From contig CACYNF010000005.1 of NCBI GenBank assembly GCA_902775595.1, forward strand, positions 1 to 55,252: a DNA stretch of 55,252 nt, given 5' to 3'. Each line of letters begins with the position of its first letter. Within the stretch, counting starts at the first letter, position 1. Position numbers and translations under genes: made by a program. Source of the stretch: an uncultured bacterium. Its GTDB lineage: Bacteria > Verrucomicrobiota > Kiritimatiellia > RFP12 > UBA1067. A model generated the notes under the pieces. It ran no database searches, was not told the origin of the DNA, and saw nothing but the letters and a program-made list of their open reading frames with translations. Positions 29,501-39,600 of the stretch are shown piece after piece.

Positions 29501-32500
29501 GGTCGAAGTCGACGTCGCGCACCGTGCCGAGAAGCGCGTCCGTGGAATTGCCGTTCATGAGCGGATCGGTAAAGCCGTCGCCGCCCCACGTCGCATCCAT
29601 GCCGCCACAGATGTAGACGACATTGCTCGCGAGCGCGAAGTCTGCCGCATTGAGGCCGTCGGACGTGAACGTCGCCTCGGCGATATCGGGGTCGAAGTCG
29701 GGAGCCGGCCCCACGTACTTGCGCGACAAGGCGTCGACGGGGATGCCGGCGTACTGCATCTCCCACGGGTCCGGGAGACCGTCGATATCGGTATCTACCG
29801 TGCACGGGTTCATGCCGCCGCCGCGCACGCAGCAGGTGATGGAATCCTGCGGATCGCCGTAGATGAACGTCATGCCGGCCTTGGTGGGCGCAACAACATA
29901 GGCGACGCCGCCGTTATACCACGTTCCGCGCCACGCCATGCCCTCATAGCCGTCGAGGATTCCGTCGCCGTCGGTGTCGGGATTGTCCGGGTCGGTCGGG
30001 AAGAACTTGTTGAACCAGCCCTGCTGGAAGCCCTCTCCCGCCGGGTGGAGGCCGGGATGGTTGTTGTAGATCGAGGGGCAGTCCTTGTAGGCGTTGCACG
30101 AGTCGGTGCCGGCATATTCCGCAGTCCAGCCGAGCCCGTCGGGCGTGCCGTCGAGCTCCTCCTTGTCCCAAGGCTCGCCAAGGCCCTCGTTGCCGACAGC
30201 CGTCGGCCTGGACGGCGCCGCGTTCGGGTTGCGGCCCTTGTAGAGCTCCCAGCCGTCAGGCACGCCGTCGCCATCGGTGTCGGCGCCATGGCCCTTGACG
30301 GGGCTCTTCGTGCTGCCGGCCTCGGCGAACGCGTTCGCGAGATACTCGGATATGTTCGCGGTCGACGTGAGGTTCGCGGCAGTTTCCGAGTCGTACGATG
30401 TCGCGCTCTCCGTGTCGTTGGTCGGGTTCAGGATTGCCTCGATGTCCGTCTTCGCGTACACGACGTTGGGCTTCGTCGTGTAGTTGGCGAACGTCGCCCA
30501 GATGTCGTTCGGGTCGTATTTGCCGTCGTCATAGTACCTGATGCCGAAATCGTGGCGGTAGCGCATGACGAGGTATTCGTCGTAGTCCGTGTACGGATCG
30601 GTGTTGATCGCCGCGGTCGTCGAGTCAGTCGGCGCAAGGGCACTGTTGATCTGCGGATTCCAGCGGTCGGCCACATAGCCGTTGCTGTCCTTGTACCAGC
30701 CCGTGCGCGGATCAAAGCCGAAAGCCGCGTGCACCTGGTCGTGGATGAGAATGTGTCTGGTGTAGGTGAGTAGGGTGCCCTCGGGGATCACGTACGCGCC
30801 CCTTCTGAAGTCCGGGCTCTTGTGGTCAAGCATCGGGTAGCTCCAGTGCCAGACGGCGGGAATCGGAATTGGCGGAGCGTCGGTCTCGAGACCGTAGAGG
30901 TAGGGACGGCCATTGGCATCCAGCTTCTCAGGAGCGACCAGCGCGCTCGCGAGCGGGACGTCGCGAATCGTGATAGCGCCCTGGGACGTATAGCGCATTA
31001 TCGTGTTGGTGCCGGCGTCGGGATCGTTCGCATCGACCGTATAGCGCCTATTGTTATCGTCGTCGAAGTAATAGTAGAGCGGATAGTTGTCGTCGCCGTT
31101 GGCGTCCTTTGGATTGACTGTCTGTATGTAGGGGCCTTTCTTTTCGTCGTCGTAGTACCTCGCCATGGCATACATCTCAATGTCCGTCGTCTCGTAATCG
31201 CGGTATTCGCGGAGTTCCTGGCCAAGGTCGAAGACGTATGTGGTGGGGGCGTTGGGGTCGGCGTTCGGTATCTCTGCGGCCATATAGCGCCTAAGGCTCA
31301 AGTACGCCATGAAGTCGCCGTCGGGGTTACCGACCTTCGAGCCGTTCAGCGGGTCGAGCGAGTGCATAACCTCCCAGCCGTCGCACATGTGGTCGCCGTC
31401 GGTATCCCAATGGCAGGGATTCGTGCCGATGAGAAGTTCCTCCAAGTCCGTGAGGCCGTCGCCGTCGAAGTCGGGGTTGAAGCCGTCCACGGTCATGTCG
31501 AGCTCGACGCACGGGTCGAAGCGCTCAAGGACTTCCTTGGCCGGAATCTCGATGCCGCGGACGATGTCGTTTGGGTTGAAGCGCTCGAATACGAACAGCT
31601 GGCCGTCCCTCTTCTTGCCGAGATCGGCACCCTTGCCGCCATTTCTCGCCGCCGGCGCCCAGACCTTGGCCTGGTACCAGAAGAAGTATTCCCAGCCGTC
31701 GGGCATGCCGTCGACATCCGTGTCTGCGAGTGTCGGATCCATGCGCGGATGGGTTCCCGAGTACGGCTCCGGGCTCCAGAAACCGAGGTCGAAGCCGTCG
31801 GCCTCGGTCCAATCGCGATTGTTCTTTTCCTTGAAAGCCGCCTTGTACGCCGCCTGCTCGGCGTCGCTGAAGCTCGGGTCGCTCAAGGTCAGGCTCGTTT
31901 CGTTGAGGCCGTGGTGGAAGCCGCGGATCTCAAGCCGGTTGTTGAGCGGATAGCCGATCGGCGCGTAGCTCGCGAGCTCCTTGTTCACGAGGTTGAGCTT
32001 GCCCTGCGCCTGCCACACGCCGGGGATGAAGTCCTCGTCCGGGTTTCCGTCGGCGAGATCGAGAAGGTCGCTGCCGATTGCGATGCTGCCGCCCGTGGCG
32101 GCATCGCCGGCAGTCGACAGAAGCCTCCCGCCGCGCCAGACCTTTATCGCGAACAGATCAGGCACGCCGTCGGCGTTGATGTCGCCGCAGTTGTCGGCTT
32201 CGAGCCATTCGCGCGAGAAGATCACCTCTACATAGCGGTCGGGATACGCTATTGCGTCCTTCTCCGCAAGCGGCATCACCACGTCCTCCTGCATCGCGGT
32301 ATCCTTCCCCGTCTGCGGCTTTATCTTGAGCGAAGGAGTGAAGACCGTGCCCTCCCCGGCGGTATTCTGGACGAACGCATAGACGAAGCTGTCGTAGATG
32401 GTCGACCAGCTGTTCACGTAGGCATCGCCCGCCGAAGCGGCGAGAGTGCCTGTCTGGGTCGGGTATCCGCGGCGCTCGGCCAGGACGATGGTGTTCGTGT

Positions 32501-35500
32501 CGACTTCGCCGGCGCTGAGGCCGCGGGCGTAGACGTGGGCGGTGTTCGCCTGTACGGAATAGTCCCAGGTCTGCATGAACTTCACGATGTCGCCAAGTGC
32601 GCCGTCGGCCTCGGCCGTGCCGACGCCGAGACCGTCCGCCACCATGTACGAGCTCGCGACCTGGTCGGAAAGCGCGTCGCCGTTCGGTCCGTGCGGATAG
32701 ACATAGAGCCTCTTGGACGCCTCGACGGTGAAGTGCCATTCGTAGAAGTTCGCGCCGCCGTCCTTGTCGTTGATCGAGAGCGTCACCGTCTTCTCGCCGG
32801 CCGTGGAGAACTTGGTCTTGTACGTGCCCCTCACGGCGTTGTTGGTGGTCATCGTCGAGCCGGGCTCGGAGGAGTTCCACGTCACGGTGAAGTTGTTTGT
32901 CTCGTCCATGCGGATGTTGTCGGCGACGTTCCACTCGATCGAAATCTCCTGGTTCTGCGTCAAGCTGACCGCGTTCGTCGACGCAAGACCCGTCGACGGG
33001 TTGTAGGAGATTCCGACGTTCGCCATGATAGACTTGAGCTTCGGATCCGGATAGTTGAACACCCCGAAGTCGTACGCGCCTTCAGTGTAGAACTCGTTCA
33101 GCGGCACGCCGTTGTCGTTCTTCGTCGTTGTGGTGACAACCGCATGGAGCGTGTACTGCGAATACGGAGTGCCGTCCATGCCGGAGATCTTGACGTTCGC
33201 CCTGTCGGCACCGCGCTTGAAATCGACGGTCACGTATTCATTGGTGTCCATCGCGAGTTCCGTGTCCGCAAGCATGAACGAGCCGAGGGTCGGGAGGTCC
33301 AGCGTTGCGCCTTCCGTCCGCGCGGTGCGCTCGAGCCACAGCTTGACGCTCAGCGGCCTTTCCGCCGGCGTGGAAAGGACGATGTCGAAGCTGCCCGACG
33401 TCTGACCTTCGTTGAAACCGTAGTTTCCGTCGGCATCGACAGTGGCGTTGACGGGAGCAATCGAGACGTTGGCTTTGTCTGCAACGGGAACGACGACCCT
33501 GTACTCGGGGCCCCAGTCGTCCTCCGCGAGACTCGACTCCCAATATCCGTTTTCGTCGCCATACGGGACATCGCCCGACCAGCTGACGATGTCGGCGCGT
33601 TCGACGCCGCTGTTGACAAGCGCCTCGATCATATCCTTGTCGAGCATCTGCACCGCGACCTCGTTGTCGCCGATCGAGGAGAACGTGAAGTTAGTCGTCG
33701 CGTAGCCGGTGCCGGCCGAACCGACGGTTATGCGCGTGTCGACCAGCATCCCGTTGGGATTGTAGAACGACCACTTGACGAGAAAGAGCCCGTTGGAGAA
33801 CACTGCCGGGTCGTTCCCGCCGATCCATTCAATGAGCGTCTCGTTCGGCTGGACCGCGAGCCTGCGGTCTGCCGCCACGTCGTCTATGTCGATCCTGAGC
33901 GTGACGGCGTTGTCGGCCGGAATGGCCGCCGGAAGCGCCGCATTGTTCGTGACCGAATAGCCGCCGACCCTCATGCTCCTGCCCGGCTTGCCCTGCGGCG
34001 CGACGTTCTCGCAGACAATCGTAACGGGCACCGGCGTGTAGCGATCGACGATTTTCGCCGGATCGTACGTCTCCTCGCTGCAGAGGACGACCTGGAACTT
34101 CGGCTCGCAGTATCCGTCGAGCAGCGTTATGTCAAGCGTCTTGAAGCCGGCCGTTCCCGTTCCCGGGACGAGAACGCCGACTCCGGTCGCCTTGCCGTTC
34201 GCGCCGATGACCTGGGCGCCCGAGATGCAGTTCGTCGCGGCCTCGTTGAGCGGTTCGACGAACGCATACATGTCCTCTCCGTCGCGCTTCGAGAGCCCAA
34301 TGGTCAGCTTCACCGTGTCGCCCTCGGCATAGGTAAGATCCGCGCGGTCTGGCGTCGCCGTGACGGTGCGCGGCAGACTGACCTCGGCGGAGACCGGTAT
34401 GACGACCTTCTTGCCCTCAGGACCGGTGATCGTGATCTGGGACGCGAGATACGTGCCGGAGTTGGGATACTTTACGTCCTTGAGCGTGAGGTTGCCGTCC
34501 GAGTCCGGCACAAGCCCCGTCCACTCCATGGTCGAGGTCGATGTGTCGTCGTTGCGCTCCCATACGACGGAATAGTAGTTGGTGCCGGCGTACACGACCT
34601 CGCCGGATCCGTCGAGGTAGCGCATGTTGCGGCAAGAGTCGCTGACCTGAATCGCGATGTCCCTCGCCTTGCCCGCCGTAAACGCATACGCCTGGTTTGC
34701 AACGGGGTCGACGACGTTCGGCTCGGCGGCGTTGACATACAAAACGCCCGGAGTCTTGGTGACAAAGTACGCGGCGGCCGTGGCGGGCTCGACCGTTATC
34801 TGGAACTCTATGCCGGTTCCGCCATTGCGCACCGAGCCAGTCGTCGCGCCGAGCGGATAGACGTAGAGGAACTTCTCCACGTCCTCGTTCCTGGTGAACG
34901 TGACCGAGTTGGTCGCGAGCTGCCAGCCATTGCCGAGCCCCACAGCGGGAGCGGTCGCGATCACGTGGTTCGCGTAGACGTCGATGTTTGTCTCGCTTCC
35001 GGACTGACCGTTCTTGAGAACCGGCGTGAGCGTGACCGTCACATCCTCGGTGAACGGTTCGGAAAGCGTGATCGCCATCTCGACGGGGTAGTCGGCCTCC
35101 ATGTACGCGTCGGTCGCGGTAGTCTCGGTCCAGCTGTTGCCGCCGAACGTGACGGAAACTGACGGTTTCATGGGCTCGCCAATCTTTATGTACCGCATGA
35201 CCGTCTTCGAGACGAGCTCGCCCGCCGTACCGTACATGTTCGTCGGAGCGCTCGACATGTAGACCCATGCTCCGTCGTCCGCGACACCCGTGGCCTTTAT
35301 GACGAACGACTTCTGCGTGTCGCCCGTGGAGATCGTCACCGGCAGTGCCTTGCGCTCCACGCCGTCGACGACGAACGTCTGCGTCGCGCCGACCGGCGTC
35401 AGCTTGTCGTCGTCCTCGGTCCACACCCACATCGTCGCGTAGCCGGACCCTTCGAAGATCGCGGCCGCGTCGACGACGATCGAGGGGTTGCCGTTCTTCG

Positions 35501-36305
35501 TGGGCGTCGAGGAGCCCTGGTGGATGATGCGCCATATATACGGGTCGGCGTCCGTGCCCGCAGTCGTCGTGTCGACGTAGTCGGAGTCGAAGTCTATCGT
35601 CTTTATGTAGACGCCCGCGCTGTCGAGAATGCCGTCGGGAGACGGGGTTCCGCTCTCGTCGGCGGAAGAGTCGGCCAGCGGATATCTCCCGATGACCGCG
35701 CTGCGCACCTCCGTATTGCAGAAACTGAATTTCGCGTCACGCTGGATGTCGTCTGGATCAGACGCGTCGACGGCATTGTAGAAGTGACTGTTGGCGCTTG
35801 GAAGCATGATGAGATACTCGTCTCCCTCCATGGCTTCTCGCATGTCCGTGTTCAGCAGCCTGAGCGGCTGCGCGAGGTCTCCGGGCTGCACCTGGTACTC
35901 GAAGATCACGTCGGTGAAGTATTTCTCCGACCCTCTGGAGTTCGCGCGCACCGGAAGACACGAGACCATCGTAGCGTAGCGAACCACGCCGCCCACCGAA
36001 AGCCCGAGCCTCGGGGCTGTCAGCCACGTGCTCTCGCCGGACGAAAGGCTGACGAACTCCCACGGATATGCCTTCTCTCGCTCGCCGAGATCGTCGTTGA
36101 CGAGACGGATCCTGATGGACACGGTCTCGCCGATAAGATGCGGATTGCCCGGGTTGGGATAATGCTTCCCTCCGTTGAGCGTCGAGTATGGGAAGTCCTC
36201 CAGCACGTCTATCGAGATGATGTCGCCCGCACGGACGGCCGCGGCCGCGCCGAACAGGAATGCCATCACGAGCGTTTTTGCGGATGTCTTTACCATGTTC
36301 TTCAT
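23502..36305 (-). CDS. Giant secreted protein B, TSP3-type Ca-binding repeats and a LamG/ConA domain (4267 aa)
   Basis: A signal peptide (about residues 1-27, ending AVRAG) indicates export. Residues about 30-1450 are Calx-beta/Ig-like beta-sandwich repeats. From about 1520 to 4090 there are at least 15 EF-hand-like Ca-binding motifs of the thrombospondin type 3 class (DTDVDGMPDGWEY, DTDGDGVPDGWEL, DTDGDGLPDWWED, DADADGWTNYAEF). A LamG/ConA-like domain lies at about 2670-2910 (FTAEAWIRPE, DEWTHVAMTYDGKRLVLYVNG, FQGYIDEVRIWDG). The C-terminus ends FFKATL, as in the exported protein at 49782. No enzyme motif, anchor helix or sorting signal was recognised. It is probably a surface adhesin or carbohydrate-binding structure. 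The ATG overlaps the lipoprotein stop (ATGA) with GAGGTGG upstream. Confidence 0.85.
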   Translation of the reverse strand: MKNMVKTSAKTLVMAFLFGAAAAVRAGDIISIDVLEDFPYSTLNGGKHYPNPGNPHLIGETVSIRIRLVNDDLGEREKAYPWEFVSLSSGESTWLTAPRLGLSVGGVVRYATMVSCLPVRANSRGSEKYFTDVIFEYQVQPGDLAQPLRLLNTDMREAMEGDEYLIMLPSANSHFYNAVDASDPDDIQRDAKFSFCNTEVRSAVIGRYPLADSSADESGTPSPDGILDSAGVYIKTIDFDSDYVDTTTAGTDADPYIWRIIHQGSSTPTKNGNPSIVVDAAAIFEGSGYATMWVWTEDDDKLTPVGATQTFVVDGVERKALPVTISTGDTQKSFVIKATGVADDGAWVYMSSAPTNMYGTAGELVSKTVMRYIKIGEPMKPSVSVTFGGNSWTETTATDAYMEADYPVEMAITLSEPFTEDVTVTLTPVLKNGQSGSETNIDVYANHVIATAPAVGLGNGWQLATNSVTFTRNEDVEKFLYVYPLGATTGSVRNGGTGIEFQITVEPATAAAYFVTKTPGVLYVNAAEPNVVDPVANQAYAFTAGKARDIAIQVSDSCRNMRYLDGSGEVVYAGTNYYSVVWERNDDTSTSTMEWTGLVPDSDGNLTLKDVKYPNSGTYLASQITITGPEGKKVVIPVSAEVSLPRTVTATPDRADLTYAEGDTVKLTIGLSKRDGEDMYAFVEPLNEAATNCISGAQVIGANGKATGVGVLVPGTGTAGFKTLDITLLDGYCEPKFQVVLCSEETYDPAKIVDRYTPVPVTIVCENVAPQGKPGRSMRVGGYSVTNNAALPAAIPADNAVTLRIDIDDVAADRRLAVQPNETLIEWIGGNDPAVFSNGLFLVKWSFYNPNGMLVDTRITVGSAGTGYATTNFTFSSIGDNEVAVQMLDKDMIEALVNSGVERADIVSWSGDVPYGDENGYWESSLAEDDWGPEYRVVVPVADKANVSIAPVNATVDADGNYGFNEGQTSGSFDIVLSTPAERPLSVKLWLERTARTEGATLDLPTLGSFMLADTELAMDTNEYVTVDFKRGADRANVKISGMDGTPYSQYTLHAVVTTTTKNDNGVPLNEFYTEGAYDFGVFNYPDPKLKSIMANVGISYNPSTGLASTNAVSLTQNQEISIEWNVADNIRMDETNNFTVTWNSSEPGSTMTTNNAVRGTYKTKFSTAGEKTVTLSINDKDGGANFYEWHFTVEASKRLYVYPHGPNGDALSDQVASSYMVADGLGVGTAEADGALGDIVKFMQTWDYSVQANTAHVYARGLSAGEVDTNTIVLAERRGYPTQTGTLAASAGDAYVNSWSTIYDSFVYAFVQNTAGEGTVFTPSLKIKPQTGKDTAMQEDVVMPLAEKDAIAYPDRYVEVIFSREWLEADNCGDINADGVPDLFAIKVWRGGRLLSTAGDAATGGSIAIGSDLLDLADGNPDEDFIPGVWQAQGKLNLVNKELASYAPIGYPLNNRLEIRGFHHGLNETSLTLSDPSFSDAEQAAYKAAFKEKNNRDWTEADGFDLGFWSPEPYSGTHPRMDPTLADTDVDGMPDGWEYFFWYQAKVWAPAARNGGKGADLGKKRDGQLFVFERFNPNDIVRGIEIPAKEVLERFDPCVELDMTVDGFNPDFDGDGLTDLEELLIGTNPCHWDTDGDHMCDGWEVMHSLDPLNGSKVGNPDGDFMAYLSLRRYMAAEIPNADPNAPTTYVFDLGQELREYRDYETTDIEMYAMARYYDDEKKGPYIQTVNPKDANGDDNYPLYYYFDDDNNRRYTVDANDPDAGTNTIMRYTSQGAITIRDVPLASALVAPEKLDANGRPYLYGLETDAPPIPIPAVWHWSYPMLDHKSPDFRRGAYVIPEGTLLTYTRHILIHDQVHAAFGFDPRTGWYKDSNGYVADRWNPQINSALAPTDSTTAAINTDPYTDYDEYLVMRYRHDFGIRYYDDGKYDPNDIWATFANYTTKPNVVYAKTDIEAILNPTNDTESATSYDSETAANLTSTANISEYLANAFAEAGSTKSPVKGHGADTDGDGVPDGWELYKGRNPNAAPSRPTAVGNEGLGEPWDKEELDGTPDGLGWTAEYAGTDSCNAYKDCPSIYNNHPGLHPAGEGFQQGWFNKFFPTDPDNPDTDGDGILDGYEGMAWRGTWYNGGVAYVVAPTKAGMTFIYGDPQDSITCCVRGGGMNPCTVDTDIDGLPDPWEMQYAGIPVDALSRKYVGPAPDFDPDIAEATFTSDGLNAADFALASNVVYICGGMDATWGGDGFTDPLMNGNSTDALLGTVRDVDFDHDGLQNYQEYLVQQVRHFRYDDITTPLMGRYMDEGEYDLMNPMGPLLSNHVINEAPAFTPMMQDADQFVFTAIENWGDGAVVSIVTNAIDSTVTINEFTGAEMTNFVYEVITNVVPGNTVIARKYYGDGYNYMYSTPWVAAGWRKNGYMASPIHYWDRMITCAVIQPSIMMPPAGVYVSTDPRLADTDGDGMDDYYEMFHGLNPLLGSTEAGVKDIIALAWGQPAFYNAFWNEWTHPDFNRIVALMGMPGSIADPTPLQAAAALDPFRYPWSMGAGEADPDGDGLRNDSERVTANLTSPMTTHTDPTPLWFTDTSSPASYTAQYYQNTTPVNAMPFWPTLIGFDDPYSAQTPDGGYGGFQFLYSFEENEGYDTDNDWKGDGREIVRTFRAPTDPLDFTDPARRQALYLDGDRSWVQSRATFMRDIFTGKVPSSTTVDFFKQFTAEAWIRPEKVGEQVILDRCSLYGYDAINKDEAAIRTNFRIGLTDEGKVYGMFDNDDAKVSVRADSESCQTVIGPVVPVDEWTHVAMTYDGKRLVLYVNGAAKTSAPTQLIPANGVTAIIQDPTYTNAFTQISYEAVPGAFFIGGRPLPAGDGGAAAFNMGSITYDAMNDGEWFQGYIDEVRIWDGARTETEIAANYRRHMTMDDAATNRLEVYTHLMGPEADSSRNDNDGLKNLTAELVQLYDFSTLPGSLNKDDVALNPSGFDRAVRGQLVSRPAAFSENLGWWDACATKSKVYTDYGVMPWIENTVHHLPVMDGSVVDSFIFSDMLGGYVTTAEQHELQKYALKNSAMPYPFYNYFLERYQRLFKLNQIAATDPENLAFEDLVCRYEFEVRSDFIGTADLVPMGGAYSKPCPVMWDGQGSSDLWEQTGSDTDGDGLPDWWEDVNGLDKNDPSDWASTITWNNADMPAWEAYLRDLARGAQPDGSVDGTYASTSDIDGDGLLDWWQNIYAVEQGAGGDDDGDGLGNYVEYMLSEVFNLKSDGKWVRFAPDNAYSVTPNVSDYFFRIKELYVGEIFTDHDQIKDQWESEHLVDNDNVSAYAFDPDIDADADGWTNYAEFQAGTKPTVLASLSVDAIQMNEYPVPTLELTVSYHGKQNVADIPVVAKAWHNQSRVGIPDAVWTLGGEGDVRLYENGNSNIVTGVKYFGMNPMREMLIHLSPGSVVPGSIKFEFKDLAWILFNIQTLQSYVSDPVTAIWEGPIIDQPRNDDLSTGDIVRQGYPDESFGTIDYATGELKVNFAAFPDWFAIDGDISQTMQGAGWISVYNLQKSYVRVNWQSKLITGGSVNTYYLSEADARSTDNNSLGHVKQGLNTIEAFYDLDGNGMYTPGEPYGFVRDVDIGWNYGKATIELTDTTTVAPRYNLVKGTVSSAGDETQPAATEEGGSDEATDRETLWKVAGTADVYTLDKGEVPNAAVAPESDNVRVRIVRYAVDNPTNRLNSTYAATLYDRVLDLTADGHQVLTEADILSDERNAFDLDWDASAAGMTQQATFTQMRGAGSAVYSFTNVYYGVYIGNGETQPRDSTNSAPLLVKLLVRKFFKDRAVPIPVPGPTVINSPAPTFSWRTGVDATYTAFRIRVTGSGFSWTSDYQLMPPHDADGVCSWTPPLRVGAIVPGGTAEFKNGGTYTWSISTYNAKFKTDSWVEGGTFLANVLTNSTDYATARVAVRYYGPNAVASSGTIRVQAFKTPDFSGEPVAEGYVKSTASLASTDAIKSENALIVGLKPGSYYIRAFIDTENDGKRSFWVDTAARRFYWESWGCYCTRDLKLGTIFTPKSITVGPGYGTNEIIPVFIEDCDTDRDSLPDAWEWAKKGNLTAYGAASIDQNAGGFAMKKELSGSIETKGALSSGLAVMTMTNLKSPRIAALLLGVDATGTDAQVNSALNNAKSDATAEPTAVAITAIDLDRDTGKVSITTETVGKESGSVAATSDIYEFASGSGTLTLTCKIWHRDSLESGDWKVIKTQKVEIGKETKTYEFDLASDVDLSSGFFKATLDK

Positions 36306-36628
36306 TTTCCACCTCTTCTTTGTTCTGAAATCTGTCGGCGGGCCTCTTCGCGGTCGCGCCTTAGACGTTCCTTGTTTGCGTTCCTTATCTCGTCCGAAAG
36401 CCGTTTCTCCTCGGCTTCAAGCTCTGCCCGTCGTGCGGGATCGGCAGTCCCTTCCCGAAGCTCCTCGACGACGGCCCTTCGGTCGGCGACGAGCGCATTG
36501 CGCGCCGCGTCCGCCTCCCTCGCCGCCGCCGCGCGCGCCTCGGCGTCACGATGCGAAGCGGAATCTCCGTCGCCGCATCCGGCGAAGAGAACTGCAAGGC
36601 ACAGCATGGAAACGGTCTTACCAGTCAC
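36302..36628 (-). CDS. Small coiled-coil lipoprotein (B)
   Basis: 108 aa. A lipobox (LFAGC) follows a short signal peptide; the mature part is one long charged helix rich in Arg, Glu and Ala (ELREGTADPARRAELEAEEKRL...), predicted as a coiled coil. GTG 36628 is preferred because GGGAGG lies 7 nt upstream; it lies inside the last codons of giant gene A. The stop overlaps the start of giant gene B by 4 nt, so expression of the pair must be linked. It resembles the lipoprotein at 46779, which precedes giant A in the same way. It may be a chaperone, tether or periplasmic guard for the giant protein; this is inference. Confidence 0.75.
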   Translation of the reverse strand: MTGKTVSMLCLAVLFAGCGDGDSASHRDAEARAAAAREADAARNALVADRRAVVEELREGTADPARRAELEAEEKRLSDEIRNANKERLRRDREEARRQISEQRRGGK

Positions 36629-39600
36629 TGTTCGCCTCCCATGTCCTGTCCCACGTGTTTGTCGTCGAGAGCATGTCCGGGGCGCGCATGTACGCGCCGT
36701 GGCTCAGATCCCATTTGTACCCGTATCCCGAGCCGGGGAACTTCCACCATCCGTACCCGTACGCCGGAGACGCCTTAGTCATCGGATCCGAAACCTCGAT
36801 CCGCGACGAGAACGGATGCGGTCCATCCGGAGCGCCGAAGCTGTTCGCATCGAACACGAAAGAGGCCATCGGCCAATAGCGGTCGCTGACATCGATTCCG
36901 TCGGCGCCTTCCGGCTTTATAAGCGACATCGTGACCTTGAACGTCTCGCTCGTCCAGTTCCTCGCGCCAACGACGTCGCTCTTCTCGCCGCCGAGCCCCT
37001 GCAGGCGGTTGGGCGTGCGCGACTTCGCGTTGTCGAGCTTGTTCGATATCATGAGCGTGACCGTCACGACGCGGTTCGTCAGCCGCTCCGGCCATTTCGC
37101 CGGCCTGTCGCGACGCACTTCGCCGACAACGGGAACCGTTGGCACGGAGGCGGACAGGTTCGCGAACTCGCCCATGCCGCCGCGGAGATCCCAATCGTCG
37201 CTCGTCGGATCGATGTCGAGCCAGTAGCGTTCCTTGAGCGGAAGCGGCTCGGGCCTGGAGCCCGCCGAAAGCCCCCGGAAGAAGCAGTTCGTCGAAATCT
37301 CGTCGCCCTCGAACTCCTTTCCGTTCGACATCCCGCCAAGCAGCCAGTTCATCACAGCCGGCGTATAGGGGTCGCTCGGGTCGAGGTTGCCGCGGCGAAG
37401 CACCTCCGCGTCGGGCATGGCCGACGCCGAGAGCGTCGCGCTGTTCCTTTCGTCCTCCCTGAAGGCGTATGTCCAGACGTTCGTGCGCGCGATACCAGCC
37501 GACCGCACCGCGGCGGACGCCACGTCGTTCGTGACGTCGCGCATGAGCGTACCGAGCTGGTGCCACGGCGCGGTCTCGAACACGAGATTGGTCGTCGTGC
37601 CCTGCGGAACGACGAGCGTCTTCGCGGTGACGCGGTCTTCGCCGTCGACGATCCAGACGAGGTCGCCGAGCGCGGAAAGCGACAGCCACACATTCGTACC
37701 GCTCGGAGCGAGGAACCATCCATCCGGGATGTTGCCGGCGCAGTTGCGCTTTCCCGGCGTCATGTCCATGATGTCGTTCCAGTCCGTCGCGGCCTGGCCT
37801 GCGTTCTGGAAGACGCCCGTGGACTTGACCGCCGCGTTCGTGTCGACGCCGACGAACTGCCAGTCGCCGCCGACGAGCGTCTCGAGCTGCGCCACGACAT
37901 TCGTGCCGAGCTTGTTGTGCGAGTAGCGTCCCGAGCCGAGCCTGCCCTGCACGACAACCTGATGCTCAATGATCCCGGACGGCCTTATGAGCTGGAAGCC
38001 GTACGAGTCCGTCCCGCCGCACGGGCCCGCCTCGCGGGCCCACTCCGCGTCGGCGTCGGGATGCGCCGCATTCGCGCTCGTAAGCGTGAGGAACGCGAAG
38101 TTGGGATCGTCGCCCGTCGCCTCCTTGGTCGCGGGAACACCCGCGGTAAGTCCAAGGCTCGCAAGGAAATCCTGGTACCCCCACACGTCGTAGCGGTAGA
38201 TGCGCCAGCCCGTCATGTCGTAGCCCGCCGGGAAGCAGAGCTCGATGAACTGGTTGGCGTTGTTGCCCTCGGAATCGGTGAAGTTGATCTCGTTGAACCA
38301 CGCACGGCCCGGCGAAACCGTGTCGAGGACCGTAAACGGCGAGAACGCCGCGTCCTCGGCCTGGTTGGGGTCGTCGAAGCCCTGATACCATGCCGGCATC
38401 TGCCACTGCGTGGAGTTTATGGGCGTCGTGTGCGCATCGCCGCCCTTGTCCCAGTACTTCACGGTCAAATAGTACTGCACCATGCCGTACCCGAGATCGG
38501 GGTCGGCCTCGAACGGGCCGGCGAACGAAAGCGGGGTCGAGCTCTTCGAACGGAAGACGAGATTTGTCCCGTCCGCCGGCTCAAGAAGGATGTCGAGCAC
38601 CGCGCCGTCGGCCTCCTTCCAGTTGGCGTAGCCCCACGGCTCGGCCTTCGGATAGAAGCTCAGGTACACCTCCGGCGTATGGTCCAGATCGACTTCGTCG
38701 CTCAGACCCGTCACCTCGACCTCGGCCTGGAAGCCGAACTGCTCGTTCAAGAGCGGCTGCTGGTCGCGCGAGGCGATGTTCGCTATGGCCGTGCCCTCCG
38801 AAAGGCCGAGGCGGAACGGCCTCGCGAAATCGAGCCTGAACCCGACCTCGGGCTTGACGCGCTCGCGAATGACGATCTCGTCGACAAGCACACGCACGGG
38901 GGAAGCCGGCAGCACCGCGGCAGAAGCGGGCTTCATGGTGTAGTCTGGCATGATATCCGGGACATTGGCGACGCCGAGGCGAATTGCCGCAAACCCCTGC
39001 TCGTCGGCGAGCTTCACCGTGTGGCGCGTATACGACGCCGAGTCGACCGGCACGTTCGTTATCGCCGTCCAGCTCTTGCCCTTCTGCATATCGCCGGCCT
39101 TCGCGCCCCAGACGGTTATGTAGCTCGTCTTGCCCGCTTCGTACGCCCGTGCGCGGAAGGCAATCTCGCCGACATTGCGGTTGTTGAAAGTCGGACTCTG
39201 TATGAACGGGTCGTTCATTGTGTAGTCGTTCGCATTGCCCGTCACGAGCGAACTGGTGGCGAGCGTGTTGTTGAGAACGCCGGCCGCGCCCTCCTTGGAG
39301 TCGTCGATCGCCGCATACCTGTTGCCCTGGCCGTCGTTCCAGCCGGTCGTGAGGAAGTTCCACCCCCACCACGAGTGCGAATCGAACTCCGGCTCGTCGT
39401 AGCAGTACACGTCATTTATCGTGAGAGCCGCCCAGTTCGGGTCGTACTCGCCGTGCGCATACGCCTCGCGCACCTTGTCCTGCCGAATCACGAGACGGAA
39501 GACGCCGTTCGACGGCGTGCGAAGGCCGTAGTAGTACGACTTCGTGCCGCTCCTCTCGGCGGCAGTAAACGTCCAGTTCGTGAGGGTCGTCCAGCCAGCC